Positions 52,250-63,978 of a stretch of 64,000 bases of DNA are shown here, one piece after another. The position numbers and the translations under genes are program-made. This DNA comes from Imbricaverruca yamaguchii (Eukaryota; Arthropoda; Thecostraca; Neoverrucidae). The DNA is taken from NCBI GenBank assembly GCA_034440575.1, contig JAOTOL010001623.1, forward strand, positions 1,078,501-1,142,500, written 5' to 3'. A model generated the notes under the pieces. It worked only from the letters and a program-made list of their open reading frames with translations. It did no database searches and had not been told where the DNA came from. Each line of letters starts with the position of its first letter. Position 1 is the stretch's first letter.

Positions 52250-55200
52250 AAATGTACATCAGAGAACATTTAGTATGAATGAGAATTGGTTTAAATCAAT
52301 TTTCTCAGCTTTTTCATTAACGTGCATAGTTAATTCACGATGAGAATACAATGATTTTAAGACATAAAGACATAAAAGATTAGTGCAACTATGAGCCACA
52401 AGGGTCCTTCTTGGTTGTACTCTGTACACTCAACCAGTTGTCCACCAACTCCCTCAATCAGCCCTCCCTGTAACACTGAAAAGCTAGCTCTATTTGTATG
52501 ATTGTCTATGCTGTTTTTAAAGATAATGTGCTGCTACTTACAATGGTTTCTGGCAGCTGGTTCCAGTGTTCTACTACCCTGTTGGTGAAGAAAGACTGTT
52601 GTAACCTTGTTCTGCTGTGGTTAACTTTAATTTTGAATTGATGACCTCTAATGGCATCATTTCTGTTAAATTCAAACATTTCCCCAAGATATCCCCTCTC
52701 CAGACCATGGACAAATTTAAAGACCTTAATGAGATCTTCTCTCAGCATTCTATATCTAAGTAAAACATATTCAATCTCTTTAATCTTTCCTCATATGCCA
52801 GGTTGCTTATGCCATTAACCATTTTTGTAGCCCTCTTTTGTACTCTCACTAAAAGCCAACAATCTTTTTCATAGCTAGGAGACCAAGCTTGGATGCAGTA
52901 TTCCAAATGTGGCCTGACATGCACAGTAAAGCTTCCTGATCACTTCCTCACTGCTGTATGATACATTCCTATTTATTGCCCCAAGCATTCTCAGTGCCTT
53001 CTTCCTGGCTTCCTTGGTCCATTCTGATGCTTCCAATTTTGTGTTTAAAATAACACCTAAATCCTTCTCCTGTTGAGTTACTGATAGCACTTGGCCACTG
53101 AACAAGTATGGAGCCTTCATATGCTGCTTACCTACATGCATGATTTTGTGCTTATCAAAATTAAATTAAATTTGCTATTCTTTGGACCACTTCACAAGTT
53201 CATCTAAATCTTTTTGCAGTGAGATATGCTCATTTTGACCTGTTATTGCCCTAAAGACTTAAAAATAGGAACTACATCTGCCCTTTTCCAATCTGTTCGA
53301 ATTTCATTTTGTGGAACAGGTCAACAAAATTTTATACTAAGTGGTAATTACTACTAAGCCAGTTCCTTTTTCAGCTTCCTGCAATACCCTGGCATAAATT
53401 TCATCTGGTCCTGCTGCTTTGTTTGGCTTTATTTTCCGGATATGATTGAAAACATCACTGTCAATGAAATCAACATAATTTATCAGGTCACATGTCACTG
53501 AACTATGGTGTATGGTCAGCAGATTGGTCATATCTTCCAATGTAAACACTGATTTAAACTGCTTGCTCAGCTCCTCAACCATCTTACTATCCTAACCCAA
53601 TATAGTCCCATTTACTTCCAGTGGACCAGTTGTGCTAGAAACTTTACTCAGCTTGTAGAAACTCATTTTTTTTGCTGTCCCCATTACAGTTCCTAAATAA
53701 ATCCAGTTCTTTTGCTTCCTTTGCTGCTTTGGTTTTTTGCTTCAGTGTCCCTAGCTTTTCTATACTCCTTTAGATTTACAATATTTGAAGCTTCCTGAAG
53801 CACTACAAATGCAGCTTTCTTTGCCTTAATTGCTTTTATCAAGTCTGGTGTAAGCCATGCTGGCTTTCCTATCCTTCTTTTGTGTCTTTGCTTTTGGGGG
53901 ACATGTCTAATCTGAATTTCCTTCAAGTAAGATTTGAACTTTTTCCACATTTCACAGGCATTTAAATTGGAGAATTCTTCTTCTCATCTTATGGCACTTA
54001 AAGCTGCTCTCATGCAGTCAAAGTCTGCTCTGTTGAAATTTGGAACCTTTACCAAATTATCCTTAATAACTTCTACTACATGTGCCTTGAATCTAACTAT
54101 GTTATGGTCATTTCTTCCAAGAGTTTCTCCTACAGTCAAGTCTTGAACCAAGTCACTTAAATCTGAGAATACAAGGTCCAAGAATGAGCCATGCCTGGTA
54201 GGTTCCATTACAAATTGGTGAAAGAACAGGTCCTCTTCAAGGCATTTCCTAAACATTTCGCATGATGGGGAGCCAACACCAACATTTTCATATCATTTTA
54301 GATTAAAGTCACCAAGAATAAGGCACTTCCTCCAGAAGTTTCTACTGATTTCCTCACAAATCACCTTGTCAAGCTCCAGTTGCTGAGAATGTTGCAGGGT
54401 TCCTGATCAGTAGAAAGCTCCTAGCCTCAGTGTATTGCTGTTGCCTTTTCCCACAGTGACATCAGCCCAAATGGACTCAACAGACACATTTTTATCCCAC
54501 CTGCTACTTTTTGAGAACTGAATAAGCTGTTCACATATAGCATAATACCACCCCCTTTTACTGCTGGACCCCTATTGCATGAAAACATATTGCATCCTTG
54601 GATCTCATAGTCCTGCAAGTTATCTCCAAAATACCTCTCACTGACCCATGCTTCCATAATGCAAATAAAATCTGGTTCCTCCTCAGGAACTTAGCACTTG
54701 AACTCATGAAATTTGGATAGGATACTCTGAGCATTAGGAACCATACACTTAATGTATGCTCCATAACCACCTTTGGCTTTTTCATGCTGAGGAGTTCTTT
54801 TGTCACTGGATGAACTACCCATCTGCCTCCTTGAACTACTGCTGTCCCTATTTGCTGACTTTGAGGTTCTATTGCCTTGGCTGACTATTGGAATATCCCT
54901 GACATGGCAATGCAATTTCATCCCTCCCCACCCCATTTTGTAGTTTCCCTGAAAGACATGCTCATACACTTTGTCTAACACATGAACCACCTTCTCTGAG
55001 AAGTGCAGGCCATCCCTCTGATAGAGGTCCCAGGATCCATAAAACCTGCACCACTCATCAACAAATGTGAAAACCTAATTCATGGCAGAGCTTACCTACC
55101 CTGGCATTGGCTGCCAGTGCCCTAGAGCTCCACTCAGGGGAGGCTCCAGCCCTAGGCAAAATCGCAGTTACAATGACTCCTATTGCTATCCTTCAGGGTG

Positions 55201-55890
55201 GCCAGAAGGGCCCTATAGTCCTGCAGCAGCTTCTCACTCCTAGCAGGACATTGTTATTCACCCCTACTTGTACTATAACTGTACTAAACTGGTGATCACT
55301 GGTGGGCTGTGCCACCACTGGCACCAAGTCCTTAACCTTGGCACCAGGCCTGGTGACACACCTCCTGTCCCTCCTACCTTTACAAAATACCCGATCTAAA
55401 TGTCACATGAGAATCACCTACGACCAGTACTGTATCCTCACTACTACTATCCTGGGCACAAGATAGTGCCTGGAATCTATTTGATATTGCTATGCCAGCT
55501 TGTTGAGCAGTTTGACTAGGCTTCCTCCCACTCCTACCACCTGCCACCTGCCACTCGCTGACTCTTTCCTTAGGCTCGCATCTCCAAATCCTCCACCCCC
55601 TGACCTCATGCCACTTCCCCTCCTGTGACCTACCAGAACTACCCCTCCTCTGTTCAATATTAACACTCTTCTAGATAAATCCCAGGCACCTCCACAGTAG
55701 GGGAAGCCTCAGCTACCTGGTGGCCTGCGACCACCTCGGCATATGACGTCTCTGCTGCAGAGTAGCCCCTTGTTGTCTTATCTTGCTTACCTTGTGCAAC
55801 AAGGGCAGCCTTGAGCTTATAAAGCTCTGTCCTAAGGCCCTAATCTTCTTCCTCTAGTGCCTGTATTCTGGTAGAAACCATCGTAGATTT
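52250..55890 (-). mobile_element. CR1-type LINE with esterase ORF1 and ORF2, RT core deleted
   Basis: Minus strand, 5' to 3'. An ORF1 start near 55880 (coiled-coil-like MVSTRIQALEEED). A SGNH/esterase domain follows with VLVVGDSHVTF (about 55440) and DGLHFSEKVVHVLDKVYEH (about 55010), blocks I and V. Then ORF2 with an endonuclease (GGIMLYVNSLF, RHGSFLDLVFSDLSDLV, GRNDHN, 54750-54000), a linker (KPAWLTPDLIKAIKAKK), the RT start (KIKPNKAAGPDEIYARVL, about 53440), and a jump at about 53265 past motifs A-C to GKQHMKAPYL, QQEKDLGVILNTKLEAS and the C-terminal RPHLEYCIQAWSP to HWNQLPETIV. CR1 elements with ORF1 esterase are established. Stops and shifts throughout: inactive. Confidence 0.88.
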
Positions 55891-58800
55891 AGATCGAGAT
55901 TAACTCGTTAAACAACCAACAAAAATTCATTAAAAAATTGCCAACTATTATTGACTATAAATCGCTACCTCCTATGCTGTCAGATAATGATCTAAGTACC
56001 TCAAGAATACCAACACACTAAGCAGAAACTATTAAACTACTTTGTATGTTGTGTTTTTTAAATGAAATGTCTGATCTAATTGTTTTCTAGACAAGTAGAT
56101 GACTATATGAATATCACTTTTGATATCTCTTCTGGCTAGACAGGAAAATGAACAGACACACAGTACTTATGAATACCACCAACTTAGTATTCAACTCTAT
56201 CTTAAACATAAACACAAAAGGGACTATGCACCTCAAAACTTAAACACAAAAGAGACTATGCACCTCAAAACTAAATAAAGTATGTTAGGAAAGTATTAGT
56301 ATTTATCTAATGTACTTATAATATCTACACACTTGTAATACCTCCAACTGAACAAAACTAAATACTAAATGTTCCAAAAATGAAGAAGCCTTCAATTACC
56401 TCTACAATTACCCAGTATGTGGAGATGTACCCAGTGTAATTGAAGCTAACTACTTAAATTACTCTATACTAAATACTCTATACTAAACTTTAATGCCAAA
56501 AAGACCAAAACGTATTCCTCTACACGACAGAACTCTAAGCCACGAGACCGTGCCTAAATACAAGATAGCGCTGGGCAGCCTCACTAGGTTGAGCACCTAT
56601 CCACAGCTTAGCCTAGTGCACTGCCCTGTTCTGCAATGACTTGTCTGGTAAGTTGGAGAGCTCCACACCGACGTGCTTCCACAGTGACACATTGGCAGCA
56701 AACACAGATTGTTGTAGTATAATTTTCCTTAAATGGTTTTATATTCCAAAGCCCATATCCCAACAGACAACAATTAACAAATCAGTTGGTGCACAAACAC
56801 TGTACTGATGGGGTGTATTCATAATATTTATTAGTTGTGCAGTGTGAACATGTCATGAGTGTCAGGTATGGATTCATAAACTTGGTTGACATCAATTAAG
56901 TATACTTTTGCTATGATTTTGTCCACCAATCTTCAGGAGGTTGGCTTGAGACTGTATCCTTTGTTAATTTAACAAAAACACCAATTTGTCATCTGGCAGT
57001 CATTTGTTGGCTGCCAGATACCATAGAGCTTAGTGTAGCCCATGTACATCAGAAATAGTATTGCAATTTGCTGATTTTTGTAAGTTGAATTCTACATATT
57101 TCAGCAGCACCAATAGTAAAACATTTTGTTATTAAAAATGTCAGTATTCTATTTTGTGGTCACTTAATTTTAGCAGACCATTATGTCCTCTATCTTGTTC
57201 CTGAGACCACAGTCTAGAAGGAAGTTCCCACTGTGAAACTGGCTACTGCAACGTCAAGAAGTTGAATGCTGGAATCTGGTATGGTCTGGTGAAGTTGGGT
57301 TATGGAACATTCTTCAGTAACTTCTCCAAAACAGTCATTAATTATTTGTTGAGGTAGTTCAACTGCCTTGTATGCACTTATTTTGCATAAATTGAGGTTT
57401 TCTTCTTTTGTTGCTTTTTCCTGTCACATCATTTTTTTTTGTGTGCAAGCATACCAATGTGACTGCAATACACTTGCCTATAAGGGCAAGCTGTCAAGAA
57501 ATATAGGGATGCATCAACTTCCTAGTAAAACAGAACAAAGGGCCACCAGGTGAGATGTAAACAAGGTGGACATAACTTGCTAACTGTCCTTACAGCTAAG
57601 CTCTCATTGTTTTAGATGCTTGCTTGATCTTTGACATCAGCAATTGTTTTTTTTTATTCTTGTCCATTAATGTTGTCGAACCTTGTTCATATCTAATTTG
57701 TGGATTGGAAATGAACCTATCCTGACCTTGGATCAATGTATCTTCTTACATTTGATATGCATCAAAGCCTGATGACTTCCCACGGAAGGTGAATCAGGAA
57801 GATCCTGAACTAACTATAAGTTCCCAGAAGAAAATTTGGAATCAGTGCCCCATTCTTCCAGATGTTTCCTTCATATAGGGAAGACTGAATAATTTAGTGC
57901 ATAATTAAAATGCCTCATAAGGCCCTGTATCTTTATGCTCTGACCTAAATGTTCTTGATTTGTTAAGTGCTATTGATTCAAAGTCATAAAGTTGTTCAAA
58001 CTGAATAAGAGTCATAAGGGCCATGTGAGTTTAGCCTGTAAAGGGAAGACACTCTAAGATTTGACCCCAAAAAAAACTAATCTGAACCAATGCCAAATCC
58101 CAAATTCCAAAGAAACTATCCACCAACATCCCCACACATCCATCAATATCTATCTACCTACTTATCCAGCCATATTCACTTGATACCTTGTAGCACATGT
58201 GGATGGAGTGTCATACAAATAATTTTAGAACCTTATTTATGCCTGCTTAAAGGGGCTTGCAGCATGTGCACCTACTATGATATGTCTCACCCCAATACAG
58301 TCAGGAAACCACACTGCTCAGCCCCACACCTGGCCTCTGAATGTGTACCTCAATTGACGGCATTAAGGAGTAACATCAATTTCACTTCTTATGATATATC
58401 CAGTGCTGTGTGGGGTTTGCAATTTGTAAGTCTGGATGTGCAGAGGAAAATCATGGGTAATTAAATACTGAGAGGATATTTTCCCTCAAAACATGTGGTG
58501 TCAGAAGCTCGATTTACCCTTCAATGAATCTTGAGCACTGCCACAGAGCAGCTCATTGCTGAACCCATTGACCTCCAAAGTAAAAAATATGACAAGATTG
58601 TCTGTAATGGATGATCTAGATGCTAAGCATCAAGAAGCAGTTCACTTGTCTGACCCTGATCCAAGGTCTAATCTGGATTCATAAGATGGAACCTGATTGC
58701 ACCTTCTCACAACTCTTAATACAATGCACTGCTTTCTCTCCCGGAAAAGATGTAGTTTTCCATCAAGTTTAAGAACTCTGAAGTTGTTTTAACCTACAGT

Positions 58801-58906
58801 GTGCTCTCTACAGTGAGTAAAACAGGTCAAAGCCAGAATATTTCCATTGATTGGAGATTGCTGTGCCACTTTTTAACAGTATAATCTAAGCTTGTTTTCC
58901 CCACAG
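55891..58906. other. Intergenic or FEN1 5' UTR intron, nothing recognised
   Basis: AT-rich unique sequence. A 40-bp imperfect direct duplication (CTCAAAACT...AAACACAAAAG) is at 56200-56275. The FEN1 exon has a good acceptor at its 5' edge, so part of this should be intron of the FEN1 transcript. Confidence 0.5.
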
Positions 58907-59006
58907 ATCCTTGTTCGTTGAATCATGGGGATTCTCGGGCTAGCAAAGCTGATAGCGGACATTGCACCTTCAGCCATCAAAGAAAATGAGATGAAGAACT
59001 TCTGCG
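58907..59006 (+). CDS. FEN1: FEN1 first coding exon (flap endonuclease 1), gene continues beyond the window
   Basis: ATG at 58925 opens [20 protein letters not shown] then NEMKNFCG, the near-invariant N-terminus of FEN1, the 5' flap nuclease that trims Okazaki fragments and long-patch repair intermediates with PCNA. Acceptor TTTTCCCCACAG ends at 58906, so a non-coding exon lies upstream. Donor TGCG|GTAAGT splits the Gly codon (phase 1) just before the family's RKVAIDAS motif, whose first metal-binding Asp must be in the next exon. I do not find that exon up to 64000, so intron 1 is at least 5 kb. Confidence 0.92.
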
Positions 59007-59349
59007 GTAAGTTTCGGCCTGGCGTGGCTGGCGTTTTCTGTGTTAGTACGGTGGCTAGGTGGCCTGGGCCGGCCGACAGAGGCTCCGTACTGGCTGGTCG
59101 ATGGTGAGCGGGCCGCAGGCCTGAGCCTGAGCTCAGGCCGTGAGCGGGCCTGAGCCCCCGTGCCGACCGCACACCCACGTCCCGCTGATTCGCCCAGAGA
59201 CTACTCGCCATCGCAACATCAACCGCTTCCGAGCACTTGTCACTGATCTGGTCCCGTGAAGCGGCTCTGTTCCTTGGCACTGGCACGACATGGGTGTCAG
59301 TCCACAAAGACTGATCAAGCCGACAATTTCGAATCCAGGTGATTCACAG

Positions 59350-60414
59350 TTGGCATGTTTTCCAAGTGAAAACTGACATGACACTAACCTGCTCAAAGAA
59401 AGGGCTGGTAAACCCGAAGGAATTCCGAACGTTAGCATTGGAAAAAATACACGAATATAACGACTTCGCGTATTTACACGGACGGCTCAAGTCGGTCTCT
59501 GGTGTCGGGTGTGCATACGTAAGTCGACAAAGTGTTCGATCTTTTTGTTTACCGATGCAAACCTCGATTTTTACTGCCGAACTGTATGCCATTCTACAAA
59601 CCCTCTATGTTATACAGAAAGACCGGTCGACAAAGTACCTGATTTTCACAGACTATCTGAGCAGTCTCCATGCACTGAACATCTTTAACCAAGATAACCG
59701 ACTTGTTCGGATGATTATGAAAGTAGTAAAATCCCTGCACGACATCGGGATAATTTTAGTGTTCTGTTGGATTCCTAGCCATGTTGGACTCGCCGGAAAC
59801 GAAGCTGCTGACATGACCGCCAAACACACCATTAGCAATGGGCCGTGTGGTCCATCTACGGCTCCCTCCAAGAGATATATACCCTACTATATTGTCAAGT
59901 ATACGGTCAGAGTGGCAACGATCCTGGAATTCGAAGTGTAGCAGGCTCAAGGTTTTAAAACCGACACTAGGAAAATGGCTATCCTCTCACCGAATGAAAC
60001 GTCGGGAAGAGGTAATACTCTGTCGATTGAGAATAGGCCATACCTTTGCAACACATAGTTATATGTTGACCGGTAATAACCGTCCCGTATGTCCGCGCTG
60101 TTCTACCCCGCTTACCGTGCACCATGTTTGAGTTGGCTGTACACTGCTAGATCCTCTACGACGCCAGATTTTAGGACGGTCGAACACCGACTCTTCTTTA
60201 CGTATGCTTATAGGGAACGACTCTGAGGCCGTTGCATCTGGAAATATTTTTATGTTCATTCGACAAACTCGCCTTGACGTGATATACCTCCATCCGTGAA
60301 GATGGATAGTGAGCTATGATAACAGCACCGTAGATTTATTACATTCCAGTTATGGGCGCAAAATGACCCTAGATGTCGACGCGCCCCTAAACTCCAATCC
60401 ACCACCACCACCAT
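59350..60414 (+). mobile_element. 5'-truncated I/Jockey-like LINE with RNase H, 13-bp target-site duplication
   Basis: Flanked by AGGTGATTCACAG at 59337-59349 and 60415-60427. Encodes RNase H: YTDGS (one frame) then SVSGVGCAYV (next frame), FTAELYAILQTL, FTDYLSSLHAL, WIPSHVGLAGNEAAD, so all catalytic acidic residues remain apart from a one-base frameshift after TDGS. It then gives the tail VILCRLRIGHTFATHSYML and CPRCSTPLTVHHV. The 3' end is GTCGACGCGCCCCTAAA plus an ACC-rich end. Same orientation as FEN1, inside its likely intron 1. Recent but inactive. Confidence 0.93.
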
Positions 60415-60427
60415 AGGTGATTCACAG

Positions 60428-60630
60428 AACGCAAGCACGTATAATCTGCCCGAGAGGTATCAGTTGATTCGTGATGCTTCCATGCTAATTCCCCTGCGTA
60501 GATTGAGTTTAGTTTGAGTACCACTGTGGGGGAGAGCCGGACCAGCTGTGCAGGATGTGCTCCCATCCACTCGGCTGGGGAGGGAAGTCGCCGTCGAGAC
60601 CCCGTTCCGGACCGCTGAGAGGATCGGTGG
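60428..60630 (+). other. Short spacer between LINE and minisatellite
   Basis: Unique sequence; nothing recognised. Confidence 0.6.
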
Positions 60631-61500
60631 AGTTGGCTGGACTCACAACCATCCGGGTAGTGTTGGCTGGCAACACAACCACCCGGTCGATGTTGGCTGG
60701 GACCACAACCACCCGGGTAGTGTTGGCTGGGACCACAACCACCCGGGTAGTGTTGGCTGGGACCACAACCACCCGGGTAGTGTTGGCTGGGAACATAACC
60801 ACCTGGGTAGTGTTGGCTGGGACCACAACCACCCGGGTAGTGTTGGCTGGGAACATAACCACCCGGGTAGTGTTGGCTGGGAACACAACCACCCGGGTAG
60901 TGTTGGCTGGGAACATAACCACCCGGGTAGTGTTGGCTGGGAACACAACCACCCGGGTAGTGTTGGCTGGGAACATAACCACCCGGGTAGTGTTGGCTGG
61001 GAACATAACCACCCGGGTAGTGTTGGCTGGGAACACAACCACCCGGTCGATGTTGGCTGGGACCACAACCACCCGGGTAGTGTTGGCTGGCAACACAACC
61101 ACCCGGTCGATGTTGGCTGGGACCACAACCACCCGGGTAGTGTTGGCTGGGACCACAACCACCCGGGTAGTGTTGGCTGGGAACACAACCACCCGGGTAG
61201 TGTTGGCTGGGAACATAACCACCCGGGTAGTGTTGGCTGGGAACATAACCACCCGGGTAGTGTTGGCTGGGACCACAACCACCCGGGTAGTGTTGGCTGG
61301 AACCACAACCACCCGGGTAGTGTTGGCTGGGACTACAACCACCCGGTCGATGTTGGCTGGGACCACAACCACCCGGGTAGTGTTGGCTGGGAACATAACC
61401 ACCCGGTCGATGTTGGCTGGGAACACAACCATCGGGACGGTGTTGGCTGGGACCACAACCATCGGGGCGGTGCTGGCCGGGACCGCAACCACCCGGGCGG
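60631..61500. repeat. 30-bp minisatellite, exactly 29 units
   Basis: TGTTGGCTGGGACCACAACC plus ACCCGGGTAG with no length variation at all. Units differ at few positions: GGGACCACAACC / GGGAACACAACC / GGGAACATAACC / GGCAACACAACC, and CCGGGTAG versus CCGGTCGA. The order of variants suggests blocks such as GTCGATG-GGACC have been copied (60685, 61050, 61110, 61350, 61410). 10 codons per unit gives four open frames over 200 codons; none is credible as a gene. Confidence 0.98.
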
Positions 61501-62375
61501 TGGTTTGTTATGCAGCTGACGCAACTGACGCATTCTCAGATTCGATTTGATTCTTGTTTGTTTCTTTCTTTTTCATTGAACCGTACGGCACTGCATGACA
61601 GTGGACCGGATACGACTCGTATGTAATGAAGTGTTTGTATTTGCAAGCTTTTGAGTGTCAGATTGCCTCATGCTACTGATCAAAGCAAAGTCAAAGGTCA
61701 GAGAAGCACAGTACCATGTTGAATCAAAACAAAAACACCAGAATTTAAGTATTGCAATTACGACAGTAGTCCGTGTTTCTCATGTTTGCAATGCACTGAG
61801 AAAGCCAAAACCACTTAAAAATTCGCCTCGTAAGCGCCGTCGTGATCGTCGTCATTTGGAGTTGGTGGTGGTCGAGTACCTGATCCGCCATCGATACCAA
61901 ATCTACAATCCTTCACTGGGAACCAACAAAGGGGACACAAGACTTCTTCAAGCATCGCTGGTGAGTGTTGTCCGTCCGGTGGTTCAAGCAGGTTGATACC
62001 ATAGTTTTAACCTGCCGGACAAGACTAGTTGTATCCACTTTGTCTTGAAAAGTAGATGAAGCTAAATTTCACTAATGAGCTTTGATGAAGTTTGTCTATG
62101 TGGGTTACATTAAATCTTCGTAAGCAAAGCAAAGCTTATTTCTATCAGTTAACTGCCAACAGTTTTTCACCATAGCATCTATGCTGTATCAGAACAGTGA
62201 AGCTAAGTATGTGTTGGCAAAACCTTCATTAGTATAACGTGAAATCCAACTTCTTTAATTAATAGCTCGGTTCAGTTCAGCACATGCTTCATTATAGCAT
62301 TACAACTACGGTGAACTGCAGTATTTCAACGAATATTGGAGCACGAATGGAACTAGCTGAATCAACAATCCATCT
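61501..62375. other. Probable FEN1 intron sequence; unrecognised 113-codon frame
   Basis: The plus frame 61655-61996 contains a basic SPRKRRRDRRHLELVVVEYL stretch and may be a transposon relic. No FEN1 exon motif present. Confidence 0.4.
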
Positions 62376-62930
62376 TCAATGTAGTTTGATGCCGTACCAA
62401 GGTGGCTTCTCAAGTAAGATACCATGGTGCACACTATCCAAGCGTCTGCTCCAGTGCGAACCGCCTGCATTGCTCTTATGTTGACAATCTGTTAGCAAGG
62501 TTGGGCGACTTTTATTTAAACAAAATGCTCCTTGCTTCAATACTTGTTCGATATTCAATACTCTCCCAGTTTGGGAGGTAATTCCTTGGATCTTGACCTT
62601 GACATTGAACCCGTTGTGAAGGTTCTTCACGAGCACTAGTCGAGGGTGCATTCCAACATATGTCAGCTTGTACTCAATGCCATTATGTCAAACTGAGTTA
62701 AAGCACTTTTCGACATCAGTGAATGCTATAAGTCTTCCCTAGGTCTCGGTTGGCTGATATAACCGCTTGCAGGGTAAAATTTGCTTGCAGGACTGCTATT
62801 TGGCTATGGTAAGCAAACTGTAGCCATAAATGGACGTTTTCTTCTGTGAGGGTTTCATTTAGCCTCCTTAATATTATTCGTCCAAAGGGTTTACGAGGAT
62901 TGTGAGTACATACGTATCGCGGTAGTTGTC
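62376..62930 (-). mobile_element. LINE reverse-transcriptase relic
   Basis: The minus strand reads FGRIILRRLNETL, WLQFAYHSQIAVLQANFTLQ, then AFTDVEKCFNSV (RT motif A with its Asp) and NGIEYKLTYVGMHPRLVLV, then TGRVLNIEQVLKQGAF (motif B). A TGA stands where a Trp codon is expected after FNSV, and there is a frameshift before TDVEKC. The order and motifs fit a non-LTR polymerase, but the clade is unclear and differs from the CR1 copies. Confidence 0.75.
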
Positions 62931-63039
62931 GGCGTTCTCCGGATCTGCCGTGACCTCTGAAGATGGGTGTGACAGGTTAAAACTCGAAGTTTTCTGGAAA
63001 GTTTACTGGCGAAGAATTCTTTGAGTTCGTCTGAGTTTG

Positions 63040-63195
63040 GTGATGTGACGGTGGCATTGTCGCCACCAGGAGTGTCGGGGTATCGGCTTGGTGTTCCGGA
63101 AGCCGAGGTGAGACGTGTCGGTGGCATTGTCGCCAGCACAAGTGTCAGAGTATCGGCTTGGTGTTCGGGAAGTCGACGTGGGACGTGTCGGTACT
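63040..63195. repeat. About 75-bp tandem repeat, 2 units
   Basis: GGTGGCATTGTCGCCA...GTATCGGCTTGGTGTTC occurs at 63048 and 63120. Confidence 0.8.
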
Positions 63196-63391
63196 CGTTG
63201 ATGACGAGTCCTGTTCCGCCGTTTCATGGCGGGCTGTAGGTGTGGAGGCCGCTGCCACGAGCAGCTCCGGATATCCGCTGATCGACGGGCGGTTCCGGCG
63301 GCGAAAACGCACCTTCCGCTTCGGCAACGTTTGTTGAAACCATTTCATCCACCAGTTACACACAAGGGCGCTAAATAACCGGACCTGGTCG

Positions 63392-63510
63392 ATGCGCCCT
63401 AAAACTCAAATAACCAACCAAGCAGTTGCACATGCCGAGCCTGGTGCTCTCGTCACCTGGGCGCCAGATGACCACTAGCAGTTCAGGCGCCCTTCAGTCC
63501 AAACAAACAA
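63392..63510 (+). mobile_element. LINE 3'-tail fragments
   Basis: GGTCGATGCGCCCTAAAACTC (about 63388-63408) followed by AAATAACCAACC, and AGGCGCCCTTCAGTCCAAAC (about 63483). Both resemble the tail of the 59-60 kb LINE. Coding part absent. Confidence 0.45.
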
Positions 63511-63654
63511 TATGTGTGTGTTCACGTCATCCACCCGTTAACATGCCGACCACATTCTTCACGTTATCCACTTGTTAACGTGCTGAACATGGTGGTCACA
63601 TTCTGAGTGTGATCGCAAGTATCGAATAAAAACAGATTTGTTCAACTGGTGTAT

Positions 63655-63720
63655 CCAGTAACAGCTTAATCGTTACCAGTAACAGCTTAATCGTAACCCG
63701 TGACAGCTTAATCCAGTGTT
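63655..63720. repeat. About 21-bp repeat, 3 units
   Basis: CAGTAACAGCTTAATCGTTAC, CAGTAACAGCTTAATCGTAAC, CGTGACAGCTTAATC in tandem. Confidence 0.85.
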
Positions 63721-63949
63721 AATCGGCTACACACGGGCGCAGACAGCGATCTAGGTGCTTCTTAACGAAGCGTTGCGAACGATTTTGGATATGCAGATAT
63801 AATTTGAATTATAAAGCGGTTCAACAGCTATCCAAAACAATTCCATAAAATGCTGAGGCCCATAATCCATTCCTTGTTAGCGCATTGCTTTATGAGAGCG
63901 TATTTCGTGTGCGAACTGCTTGAAACTGCCGATGCATGAAATACACTTG

Positions 63950-63978
63950 AAAATGCATGAATAGCATTCATGCATTTT
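63950..63978. repeat. Perfect 13-bp hairpin with 3-nt loop
   Basis: AAAATGCATGAAT, AGC, ATTCATGCATTTT. Followed by a T-rich run to the window end. Confidence 0.85.

Noticed and set aside
60631..61500. CRISPR array
   Set aside because: Repeats are contiguous without spacers, and the surroundings are eukaryotic with introns and LINEs. The same holds for all other arrays here.
60508..61550. Four overlapping frames of 220-330 codons
   Set aside because: Same 30-bp array read in four frames; being open in so many frames argues against selection on any.
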